Positions 40,367 through 48,654 of a stretch of DNA of 64,000 bases are shown in pieces; the first letter of the stretch is position 1, and the number at the start of each line of letters is the position of its first letter. The stretch lies in assembly GCA_965215475.1 (NCBI GenBank), contig OZ244061.1, positions 372,001 to 436,000 of the forward strand, given 5' to 3'. The notes under the pieces were generated by a model. That model did no database searches and was not told where the DNA came from. It worked only from the letters and a program-made list of their open reading frames with translations. This DNA comes from Bin80 sp965215475. Its GTDB lineage: Bacteria > Bacteroidota > Rhodothermia > Rhodothermales > Bin80. The position numbers and the translations under genes are program-made.

Positions 40367-42079
40367 CTAAATCAAAAAATCTAATTCTCTAAGCTTCTTA
40401 ATCACCCGAGCCGTACTCTCCTCGACCGTTTCCCTATCGGTTTTACACACTACTTCAGGCGTACCAGGTACTTCATAAGGATCATCAATTCCGGTGAATC
40501 CTTTGATCATTCCTGCACGAGCCTTTGCATAAAGCCCCTTGATATCCCGGCGCTCACAAACTTCTATGGGCGCATCAACAAACACTTCGATGTACCCCCC
40601 TTCGCGTTCAATTCGCCTTCGATTGATTGCTCGATCTTCTTCATAAGGAGCAATTGGAGCACAGATGACCACTCCTCTGTGTTTAACGATTTCGGAAGCA
40701 ACATAGCCAATGCGCTGTACATTGGTAGATCGATCTAATCTGGAAAAACCAAGTCCTTTACTAAGATACGTACGAACAACATCACCATCCAACAATGTGA
40801 CCGGACAGGATAATATTTCCAGAAGTTGTGCCTGCAGTGCATTCGCAATCGTCGACTTTCCCGACCCGGAGAGCCCGGTCAAAAATACTGCAAACCCCTG
40901 CTGTCCTCGGGGAGGATAGGTTTTTTGTAATTCTTCAATCACACCCGGATAAGAAAACCAGTCGGGAATCTCTTGTCCCTTGGATAGCATGCCACGAAGC
41001 TGTGTTCCAGATATGTCCAAGCTTTCTTCGTGCTCGGCAACTTCATCCATCGGCTTGTAGGAATCTGAAACGGGTACATAGATCATCTTGCGAAACGGAA
41101 CAACCTCCATTCCCAGTTCTTCGGCATGATCTTTCACCAGATCCTGCGCATCGTAGGGCCCATGGAAAGGTTGCCCCTCCTTCATCATGCCTGGACCGGC
41201 ATGATCCCGGCCAATAATGAAATGAGTACATCCATAGTTTTTGCGGATAATTGCATGCCAAAGTGCTTCTCGCGGCCCACCCATTCTCATGGCTAGTGGC
41301 AATAGACTCAGGGATGCATGCCCCTCTGGATAATATTCCAGGAGCCTCTTGTAGCTTCTTACCCGCGTATAATGATCGATATCCCCTGGCTTGGTCATTC
41401 CTACCGCCGGTTGAATCAACAAGTGGCCATCAATCTCCTTGGATGCCCTGTCAGTGAGTTCCTTATGAGCCCTGTGCATCGGGTTCCTCGTCTGAAACGC
41501 AACAATACGGGAATACCCACAGGACTGGAAATAATTGCGGAGCTGTTTGGGCGTATGACGAAGGTCAAGAAAGTCATGATGCGGGGGCATTCGGATCCCT
41601 TCCAAGTTTCCACCCAGGTAATAAGAACCTGCCTGCTCCATCAAATATGCGACCGCAGGGTGTTCCGTGCTAGTAGTTCCGAATACATTTTCGGCCTCTC
41701 TCTGCTTATCCGGCTTCCATAGATCCTCGATATGAAGAATCGCAAGAAGCACGCCAGTGATATCACGTAGTGCTACTTGATCATTCCCCATGACCCACTG
41801 CCTTTCCTCTTCCGAAATATCAAGCGTAATTGGCATCGGCCAGAGAGTGCCACACGTAAGCCGCATCCTCTCTACGACCCCCTCATAATCCCGGCGGTTC
41901 AGAAAGCCTCCAAGAGGCGAAAAACCTCCACAGAGCAATAATTCAAGATCACATAGCTGCCTCTTGGTCAAAGTGATGGATGGAATATCTACAGATTTGT
42001 TCTTCAGAACATCTGCACGCTCATCTTCCACAACTAGGTCCATAATTGAACCTCCATGAGGGTCTATTAATCTCGGCAT
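40367..42079 (-). CDS. Bifunctional sulfate adenylyltransferase / adenylylsulfate kinase
   Basis: A 570-residue fusion that makes PAPS from sulfate: ATP sulfurylase first, then APS kinase. The ATG at 42079 (MPRLIDPHGG) is preferred to upstream non-ATG codons. The sulfurylase half has LLCGGFSPLGGFLNRRDYEG, the nucleotide motif VAFQTRNPMHRAHKELTDRA, and FIIGRDHAGPG. The kinase half has the P-loop FLTGLSGSGKSTIANALQAQ, LDGDVVRTYLSKGLGFSRLD, and IKGLYAKARAGMIKGFTGID. All catalytic blocks look intact. Its neighbours are an SLC13-type permease and two UDP-sugar dehydrogenases, and no PAPS reductase is near, so the product probably serves sulfation rather than cysteine synthesis. Confidence 0.92.
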   Translation of the reverse strand: MPRLIDPHGGSIMDLVVEDERADVLKNKSVDIPSITLTKRQLCDLELLLCGGFSPLGGFLNRRDYEGVVERMRLTCGTLWPMPITLDISEEERQWVMGNDQVALRDITGVLLAILHIEDLWKPDKQREAENVFGTTSTEHPAVAYLMEQAGSYYLGGNLEGIRMPPHHDFLDLRHTPKQLRNYFQSCGYSRIVAFQTRNPMHRAHKELTDRASKEIDGHLLIQPAVGMTKPGDIDHYTRVRSYKRLLEYYPEGHASLSLLPLAMRMGGPREALWHAIIRKNYGCTHFIIGRDHAGPGMMKEGQPFHGPYDAQDLVKDHAEELGMEVVPFRKMIYVPVSDSYKPMDEVAEHEESLDISGTQLRGMLSKGQEIPDWFSYPGVIEELQKTYPPRGQQGFAVFLTGLSGSGKSTIANALQAQLLEILSCPVTLLDGDVVRTYLSKGLGFSRLDRSTNVQRIGYVASEIVKHRGVVICAPIAPYEEDRAINRRRIEREGGYIEVFVDAPIEVCERRDIKGLYAKARAGMIKGFTGIDDPYEVPGTPEVVCKTDRETVEESTARVIKKLRELDFLI

Positions 42080-42202
42080 CAGCAAAAATTACCTCTGTCT
42101 GGGTATTGGGTAGTGGGAACTCGATTGCTCGGCAATAGCGAACCGGTTATTCGTAAGATGAACAATCCGGTTTCATCTTCTTTTTGAAAAAATACTTCCC
42201 CC

Positions 42203-43966
42203 CTAAAACCACTTCAAAGAGATGATTGTCACAGCGGTAATCATGATCATTAAACTGATCGGCATGCCGACCTTCAGATAATCTCGAACCTTGTAATTCC
42301 CGGCTGCCATCACCATTAAGTTCGTCTGGTATCCTACTGGCGTCATAAAACTGGCGGCTGCAGCGATCGCCACCGCCAAGATAAAGGCTTTGGGCTCTGC
42401 ACCGAGAGTATTTGCCATTCCCAATGCCACCGGGAGCATCAATACCGCCGCAGCTTTGTTGGCGATTAACTCGGTCATGATATTCGTACAGGCATAGAGC
42501 CCTACCAAAGCCAGAATGGGGTTTACCGTGGCCAAACTCGTCAGGATCTGAGCAAGTCCTTCTGCAAGCCCCGTCTTCTCCGCCGCAACCCCAAGCCCCA
42601 ATGCTGAAGCGATAAGCAGCAGCACCTGCAGATCCAGTGCATTTCTGGCAGTTTTAATCCCGATACAGCGAGTTATGACCATGGCCAGTGCGCCTCCAAA
42701 TGCGACCGTTGGGAGTGGCCCCAAACGGAAAGCAATCATGATAATCATGGTAACCAAGATCCCCATTGACAGAAAAATTTGCCGCTTTGGCGGTTTTCCA
42801 TGAGACGCTCCGCGAGGTAATACATAATAAAATTCCGTGTGACTCGCATTCCATCGATCCTCAAACCCAGCCACGGCTCCTACCAAAATCAGATCTCCCG
42901 CTTTCAGTGTAATATCTGTCATCGCTCCCTCCAGCCGACCTGCTCTCTGTTGCACAGCAAGGACTACTCCACCATACTCCGACAAAAAATCTATGTCCTT
43001 GAGTGATTTTCCAATCAAAGTAGACGTATCACTGATTACCGCTTCAAACATCGGAAGCAGATTCTTTGTACGCTCTTTGGCGATCGCGACACCCGGCTCC
43101 AAGCCTGGCCTGAGAAGTAGGTTCTCAAGTATCGAGACATCCCCGCTAAAGCATAGTACATCCCTCTCTCCCAGAATAAATTGCCGGTCTACAGGCATGA
43201 TATGCTTCCCCCGCCTTACCTGTACAATGGTCGATTCATTGTCCGTATCCAATTTGGCTTGATCCAGTGTCTTTCCCGCAAACGGAGAGCCTTCGGAAAT
43301 CCGAATCTCAAATAAACATTGCTGGAGACGTGAACGGGTAAATACTGGCTCACTCGCCCGATCTGGCAGCAGCCTTACTCCCACAAAAGCGAGGAAGACT
43401 AGCACTACCACTGCAGCAGGCAAGCCAATCAGAGAAAAATCAAAAAGCCCCAAGGCAGGAAGGTCGTACCCCTCGACCAAACCTGCTACTACAACATTTG
43501 TGGAGGATCCCATTAACGTCACCATCCCCCCAGCAATCGATGCATAGGAAAGCGGAATCAACATTTTTGATGGAGAAATCTTGGATCGATAGGCCCAGCG
43601 TTGCACCGGCTGCATCCACATGGCTACGACCGGCGTGTTATTCATAAATGCGGAGACCAGTGCCGTTGGGATCATCATGCGAAGAAGTGCCAGTGGTAAA
43701 TTATGCACCTTGCGCAATAGTCGCCATTCAATACGGCGCAAAAGCCCACTTTCCTCAATTCCCGCAGCAACTACAAATAGGGATGCCAATGCAATCACCG
43801 CTCCATTCGAAAATCCTGCAAATGCCTCACTGGGAGTAATAATGCCCGCGACCAACAGAACTCCCAATGCGCCCAAAAAAATCACATCTGGCCTCGCAAG
43901 ATCCCTTACCAGAGCAATTGCAATCCCAATAATTGTGGCAATCGTTAGCCAGGCCTGCCAATCCAT
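42203..43966 (-). CDS. SLC13/DASS-type anion permease with TrkA-C domains, probable sulfate transporter
   Basis: A 587-residue inner-membrane transporter. The N-terminal half has hydrophobic segments (IFLGALGVLLVAGIITPSEA, IALASLFVVAAGIEESGLLR) and the signature NNTPVVAMWMQPVQRWAYRS followed by MVTLMGSSTNVVVAGLVEGY. Two TrkA-C (RCK-C) domains lie in the middle (SPFAGKTLDQAKLDTDNEST and STLIGKSLKDIDFLSEYGGV). The second membrane half ends with ASFMTPVGYQTNLMVMAAGN, the mirrored SxxTPxGxxTN motif. Citrate, phosphate, tungstate and sulfate carriers share this fold; the neighbouring PAPS synthase gene favours sulfate. Confidence 0.85.
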   Translation of the reverse strand: MDWQAWLTIATIIGIAIALVRDLARPDVIFLGALGVLLVAGIITPSEAFAGFSNGAVIALASLFVVAAGIEESGLLRRIEWRLLRKVHNLPLALLRMMIPTALVSAFMNNTPVVAMWMQPVQRWAYRSKISPSKMLIPLSYASIAGGMVTLMGSSTNVVVAGLVEGYDLPALGLFDFSLIGLPAAVVVLVFLAFVGVRLLPDRASEPVFTRSRLQQCLFEIRISEGSPFAGKTLDQAKLDTDNESTIVQVRRGKHIMPVDRQFILGERDVLCFSGDVSILENLLLRPGLEPGVAIAKERTKNLLPMFEAVISDTSTLIGKSLKDIDFLSEYGGVVLAVQQRAGRLEGAMTDITLKAGDLILVGAVAGFEDRWNASHTEFYYVLPRGASHGKPPKRQIFLSMGILVTMIIMIAFRLGPLPTVAFGGALAMVITRCIGIKTARNALDLQVLLLIASALGLGVAAEKTGLAEGLAQILTSLATVNPILALVGLYACTNIMTELIANKAAAVLMLPVALGMANTLGAEPKAFILAVAIAAAASFMTPVGYQTNLMVMAAGNYKVRDYLKVGMPISLMIMITAVTIISLKWF

Positions 43967-43991
43967 TTCCGCTTCGATACACGATGGGAGA

Positions 43992-45332
43992 TTAGTTTGA
44001 AGACATCAAGGGGCGACCGATACTATAATATTCAAACCCCCGATCCTGCATTCTATATGTATGATACAAATTTCGTCCGTCAAATATAAGAGGGTGACGC
44101 ATCAAATTCTTTACCCGCCGAAAATCAGGACGCCTGAACTCCGGCCATTCCGTACAAACAAGTAGCATATCTGCATCAGATACAGCTTCATATGCGCTCC
44201 CCGCATATGTGATCGAATCCCCGAACACGGCACGTGAGGTTGCCATTGCTTCTGGATCAAAGGCGGTGATCTGGACTCCATTTTTCAAAAGTCCTCGAAT
44301 CACCACATGAGCAGGAGATTCTCGTATATCATCCGTATTTGCCTTGAACGCAAGCCCCCATACCGCTGCACGTTTCCCTCGCAACTCGCTACCAAAATAG
44401 GATTGAACCTGATCCACCAACCGCATTCGCTGCTTTTCGTTAACTTCGAGGACGGATTGAAGAATTTTAAAATCGTACCCATGCCCACGTGAGGTTCGCA
44501 AAAGGGCCTGTACATCTTTTGGGAAGCAGCTTCCTCCAAACCCAATCCCGGCATAAAGAAAATGACGTCCAATGCGGGTATCACTCCCTACTCCAATCCG
44601 CACCTTATCTACGTTCGCGCCCACTCGGTCACACAGATTGGCAATCTCATTCATGAAGCTGATACGCGTGGCCAGAAATGCATTGGCTGCATACTTGGTC
44701 ACCTCAGCCGAGCGCTCGTCCATCACAATAATTGGGTTCCCCTGGCGAACAAAAGGCTCATAAAGACGCTGCATCACCGCGCCGGCTTTTTTACTGGAGG
44801 TTCCCAGAACCACTCGCTCCGGCTTCATAAAATCGTCTACCGCAGCACCCTCGCGAAGGAATTCAGGGTTGGATACAACATCAAAATCTATCCCGGGAGT
44901 ACCCCCCTGCTCAGCCAATACTTCTTTTACCTTGTCCGCCGTCCCAACGGGAACCGTACTCTTATTGACGATGATCCTGTAGATCGACTCTTGATGAGCC
45001 CCGAGCCAGAGGCCAATCTCCCGTGCGACTTCCAGTACATACGATAAATCTGCCTCTCCGTCTGCACCGGGAGGTGTGGGAAGTGCAAGGAAGATGATTT
45101 CCGAATTTTCGAGTGCTTCACTCAGTAAGGTCGTAAACGTCAGACGCTTTTCGCGCAGATTCCGATGTAGCAATATCTCTAGGTCTGGTTCATATATCGG
45201 CATATTCCCCTCGCGCAAATCTGCAACCTTGGCATCATCTACATCCACACACCAGACATCATTGCCCATTTCTGCAAAGCAGACCCCCGAAACTAACCCC
45301 ACATAACCTGTTCCCACAATTCCAATTTTCAT
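43992..45332 (-). CDS. ugd: UDP-glucose 6-dehydrogenase
   Basis: A 446-residue enzyme that makes UDP-glucuronate. The Rossmann motif is MKIGIVGTGYVGLVSGVCFA. The central domain has VNKSTVPVGTADKVKEVLAE and FDVVSNPEFLREGAAVDDFM, PERVVLGT, and KYAANAFLATRISFMNEIAN. The catalytic cysteine is in YAGIGFGGSCFPKDVQALLR. The C-terminal part has WGLAFKANTDDIRESPAHVV. These are textbook Ugd/TuaD features, including the FGGSCFPKD loop that separates it from the WbpA-like paralogue at 39.0 kb. It starts the leftward group upstream of the permease (25 bp gap). Confidence 0.93.
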   Translation of the reverse strand: MKIGIVGTGYVGLVSGVCFAEMGNDVWCVDVDDAKVADLREGNMPIYEPDLEILLHRNLREKRLTFTTLLSEALENSEIIFLALPTPPGADGEADLSYVLEVAREIGLWLGAHQESIYRIIVNKSTVPVGTADKVKEVLAEQGGTPGIDFDVVSNPEFLREGAAVDDFMKPERVVLGTSSKKAGAVMQRLYEPFVRQGNPIIVMDERSAEVTKYAANAFLATRISFMNEIANLCDRVGANVDKVRIGVGSDTRIGRHFLYAGIGFGGSCFPKDVQALLRTSRGHGYDFKILQSVLEVNEKQRMRLVDQVQSYFGSELRGKRAAVWGLAFKANTDDIRESPAHVVIRGLLKNGVQITAFDPEAMATSRAVFGDSITYAGSAYEAVSDADMLLVCTEWPEFRRPDFRRVKNLMRHPLIFDGRNLYHTYRMQDRGFEYYSIGRPLMSSN

Positions 45333-45695
45333 AAAAATTTCATTCGCTAAACTACAACCTTTGTACGCAATGATGGCCGCTTTGGGTCAACCGAAAATAC
45401 ACATCCACGCTTAAACTTCCATCTGCACGCTAGCTCTCTAGATGGATCCTGTCTAAAGAACAAAGACGAACACATACCACCTAAAAAGGGTATACGGGGA
45501 AAGCTCTTGCAAAACCCTTCTACAACCTATAAAACATGTTTAAAGGAGCTTCCAGAACGATATATATTTCCCAAAAAGATGTTTTGCAAGAGGATCATAT
45601 GTAACTTCTCATGATCAATTCCGGTTTTACTACACTTTACATGAGCTAAATCTTTATCCACAACAATCGTAATAGAACCTTAATTTTCTTGGTCA
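45333..45695. other. Divergent intergenic region with MITE-like element
   Basis: Lies between ugd (leftward) and the leucine-rich-repeat gene (rightward), so it should hold both promoters. It contains the 91-bp MITE-like element described separately; nothing else was recognised. Confidence 0.6.
45503..45593. mobile_element. 91-bp MITE-like element, copy B
   Basis: Bounded by CTCTTGCAAAAC at 45504-45515 and its perfect 12-bp inverse GTTTTGCAAGAG at 45581-45592. The element encodes nothing and sits in the ugd/LRR intergenic region. A same-length element with matching ends lies at 34249-34339, and single arms occur near 11036, 35053 and 47333. Confidence 0.55.
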
Positions 45696-47285
45696 ATGCT
45701 CCGATTTACGCCCTTATTTTTTCTGTTCATTCCCTGTTTCTTTCATGTGTCATTGGCGCAGGATAAACGAACGGCAACGGCGGAATCAGAGCGGTGTGAG
45801 ATCAGTTGCTCAACGACGATTCTTGCTGGAGGCAGAGTATCGGATGATGTAAAAACGGTTCATCAGGTGTTAAGTGCGCTGTATGCATCAACGAATGGGG
45901 GGCAATGGACAAACAATACGGGATGGGATACAACATCGGTTCCTGTATCTATGGCGGAGTTCAATAAGTGGCTTGGGATAGATGTGACTCAAGGTAGATT
46001 GGTGGCTATTAATTTGGTCGGCAACCAGCTAACGGGTACGATCCCGCCTGAGCTGGGCAACCTGTCGAATCTGGAAAGGCTGCTTTTGTGGGGAAACCAG
46101 CTAACGGGGCCGATCCCGCCTGAGTTGGGTGACCTGTCGAATTTGGTAGGACTACGATTATCCTTCAACCAGCTAACGGGGCCGATCCCGCCTGAGCTGG
46201 GTGACCTGTCGAATCTGACAGGGCTATCTTTGGACTCCAACGAGCTAACGGGGCCGATCCCGCCTGAGTTGGGTGACCTGTCGAATTTGGTAGGACTACG
46301 ATTATCCTCCAACGAGCTAACGGGGCCGATCCCGCCTGAGCTGGGCAACCTGTCGAATTTGGTAGAACTAGGATTGAGAGTCAACGAGCTAACCGGGCCG
46401 ATTCCGCCTGAACTTGGCAACCTGTCAAAGTTGGAAACGCTATGGTTATTCTCCAACCAGCTAACGGGGCCGATTCCACCGGAATTGAGTGACCTGTCGA
46501 ATCTGGAAAAGCTAATCTTGTACTCCAACCAGCTAACGGGGCCGATCCCGCCTGAATTGGGCAACCTGTCGAATTTGGTAGAATTACGGTTATTCTCCGA
46601 CCAGCTAACGGGGCCGATCCCGCCTGAGTTGGGTGACCTGTCGAATCTGACAGGGCTATCTTTGGACTCCAATCAGCTAACGGGGCCGATCCCGCCTGAG
46701 CTGGGCAACCTGTCGAATTTGACAGGGCTATATTTGTCCTCCAACGAGCTAACCGGGCCCATTCCACCGGAATTGGGTGACCTGTCGAATCTGACATGGC
46801 TATATTTGTCCTCCAACCAGCTAACGGGTTTTATTCCGCGTAGCTTTCTGAATCTGCAGTTATTACAAACTTTATTTTTCGCGGAAAATGCTGGGCTTTG
46901 CGCTCTGTCAGATGATACGTTTCAAACATGGCTGAACATGATTCAGAACGTTTCAGGACCTACCTGCGCTCCCGGCGTGTCCGTGGAACAAGAAGCCGCA
47001 TGGCCGACAGAGTTTACCTTGCAAGGAAATTACCCGAATCCGTTTCGAGAATCAACTAGCATACGATTTGACATGCCTCATTCTACCAGAGTAAGCGTGG
47101 AAATACTGGATGTAACAGGCAGGCGTGTGTATTCGCTTCCACCTGTAGACGTGTCCGCTGGCTGGAGTCGTGAACTAACTCTACGCAACCTTTCGCTTCC
47201 TTCGGGTACGTATTTATATCAGTTGACGTTGGATGCTCCAGAAGGAAATATGACACATACGGGGAGATTTGTACGGGTTCGATAA
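45696..47285 (+). CDS. Secreted leucine-rich-repeat protein with C-terminal sorting module
   Basis: A 529-residue surface protein. A signal peptide (MLRFTPLFFLFIPCFFHVSL, cleavage after LAQ) is followed by a capping region typical of plant-type LRR proteins (VLSALYASTNGGQWTNNTGW). Twelve LRR units follow, mostly of 24 residues with consensus NQLTGPIPPELGNLSNL. A C-cap follows. The C-terminal ~90 residues form a sorting-type module: FTLQGNYPNPFRESTSIRFD, VSVEILDVTGRRVYSL and LPSGTYLYQLTL. Modules of this kind direct export and surface attachment in Bacteroidota. The repeats are very uniform, with repeats 3 and 9 sharing GDLSNLTGLSLDS, suggesting recent duplication. Role unknown; binding or adhesion is likely. 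Confidence 0.88.
   Translation: MLRFTPLFFLFIPCFFHVSLAQDKRTATAESERCEISCSTTILAGGRVSDDVKTVHQVLSALYASTNGGQWTNNTGWDTTSVPVSMAEFNKWLGIDVTQGRLVAINLVGNQLTGTIPPELGNLSNLERLLLWGNQLTGPIPPELGDLSNLVGLRLSFNQLTGPIPPELGDLSNLTGLSLDSNELTGPIPPELGDLSNLVGLRLSSNELTGPIPPELGNLSNLVELGLRVNELTGPIPPELGNLSKLETLWLFSNQLTGPIPPELSDLSNLEKLILYSNQLTGPIPPELGNLSNLVELRLFSDQLTGPIPPELGDLSNLTGLSLDSNQLTGPIPPELGNLSNLTGLYLSSNELTGPIPPELGDLSNLTWLYLSSNQLTGFIPRSFLNLQLLQTLFFAENAGLCALSDDTFQTWLNMIQNVSGPTCAPGVSVEQEAAWPTEFTLQGNYPNPFRESTSIRFDMPHSTRVSVEILDVTGRRVYSLPPVDVSAGWSRELTLRNLSLPSGTYLYQLTLDAPEGNMTHTGRFVRVR
46020..46860. repeat. 72-bp tandem repeats encoding leucine-rich repeats
   Basis: About twelve units with cores such as CAGCTAACGGGGCCGATCCC and CCTGAGTTGGGTGACCTGTC recur every 72 bp. 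DNA identity between units is high enough for unequal crossing-over to change copy number. Confidence 0.9.
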
Positions 47286-47484
47286 TGTTGATAGAATCCG
47301 CTATCATGACTACGGTTAATTCTTACGCAACAGAGGTTTTGCAAGAACCTAGGGGTACAGCTTCTTTTTGTCTCCAGATTAACAGATTCAGCCTCATCGG
47401 GAACTCTTCGCAAGCATCTCGTGCCGAAAGGATTCATTGCAACCGAGTCCAAAAAAATAACGTATCGGGTTCAGCACACATAGA

Positions 47485-48552
47485 ATGATATACAGCGTCA
47501 TTATGGCAGGAGGCATTGGGAGTCGGTTCTGGCCCCAAAGCAGAGAAGCCCATCCTAAACAATTCATTCGTGTATTTGGAGAACAAACTCTTCTTCAACA
47601 AACACTGAATCGCATGGCTGCGATCATTCCACTAGAACGTACTCTGGTGGTGACACATGAGCGATATGTAGATCTTACACGCAAACAGCTCTCCTCTATA
47701 CCCGAGGAAAATATCCTTGGAGAACCCATCAGCCGGAATACAGCTCCATGCATCGCCTATGCAGCCATCAAATTGCGTGAAAGGGACCCGGAAGCCGTCA
47801 TGATTGTACTTCCCGCGGATCACTTAATCAGAAGTGAGGAACGTTTCCCGGACATCCTGAAGAAGGCCGCCGATGTCGCAAACAAACCTGGAGCTCTAGT
47901 TACCATCGGGATCCAACCTACGTATCCTGCTACCGGGTATGGATACATCCAATACGATCCCTCAGAAAGCGAAAATGACGGGGCCTATAGAGTACGAACC
48001 TTTGCGGAAAAACCCGGCGAAGCAACCGCAGAACGATTTCTAGACTCTGGAGATTTTTTGTGGAATAGCGGGATTTTTATCTGGCATACAAATGCGATCA
48101 TGGCAAACATGAAAACCCATCTCAATAGCACTTGGCGTGCTTTTGAAGAGGCTTCGGTTCATCTTGGAACCGATCATGAAGATTCGGCCATTCGTGATGC
48201 CTATTACAAGAGTACACGAATTTCAATTGATGTTGGAATCATGGAGCGTGCCAGTAATGTCTACGTGGTCCCGGGACGTTTTGGGTGGAGTGACATCGGA
48301 GATTGGCATGCAGTGTACGATCTGAGTGAGAAAAATCGTCATGGAAATGTCCTCCAAGGTAATGTGATCGTGCATGATACCAGTCGATGTCTTGTGAATG
48401 CCGGCAAGCGACTGGTTGCTCTAGTCGGTATCCACGATGTCGTGGTTGTAGATACCGACGACGCACTGCTTATATGCCATCAGAATAGTACTCAACAGGT
48501 GAAGAATATCGTAGACTACCTACATGCACATCAGAATAAGGATTTTGTTTGA
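47485..48552 (+). CDS. manC: Mannose-1-phosphate guanylyltransferase
   Basis: A 355-residue nucleotidyltransferase that makes GDP-mannose from GTP and mannose-1-phosphate. The N-terminal nucleotide loop is VIMAGGIGSRFWPQSREAHP followed by KQFIRVFGEQTLLQQT. IGEPISRNTAPCIAYAA-like sequence (EPISRNTAPCIAYAAIKL) and IVLPADHLI follow. Later blocks are FAEKPGEATAERFLDSGDFL with WNSGIFIWHT, SIDVGIMERASNVYVVPGRF and GWSDIGDW. Length matches the short bacterial form without the phosphomannose isomerase domain. It is monocistronic here, but its product fits the nucleotide-sugar genes to its left. Confidence 0.93.
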   Translation: MIYSVIMAGGIGSRFWPQSREAHPKQFIRVFGEQTLLQQTLNRMAAIIPLERTLVVTHERYVDLTRKQLSSIPEENILGEPISRNTAPCIAYAAIKLRERDPEAVMIVLPADHLIRSEERFPDILKKAADVANKPGALVTIGIQPTYPATGYGYIQYDPSESENDGAYRVRTFAEKPGEATAERFLDSGDFLWNSGIFIWHTNAIMANMKTHLNSTWRAFEEASVHLGTDHEDSAIRDAYYKSTRISIDVGIMERASNVYVVPGRFGWSDIGDWHAVYDLSEKNRHGNVLQGNVIVHDTSRCLVNAGKRLVALVGIHDVVVVDTDDALLICHQNSTQQVKNIVDYLHAHQNKDFV

Positions 48553-48654
48553 TTCTCATGATTTCCCCGATCATAAAAGCAGTGCATTCCAACATCCTAA
48601 AAATAAATACGTAAAAACCTCTGGTTTTCGTCAACTTCATGACCTCATAGTTTG

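Noticed and set aside
45989..46797. Minus-strand frames with repeats such as PNSGGIGPVSW opposite the LRR gene
   Set aside because: They mirror the 72-bp LRR DNA repeat; the plus-strand LRR product has a signal peptide and sorting module, so it is the real gene.
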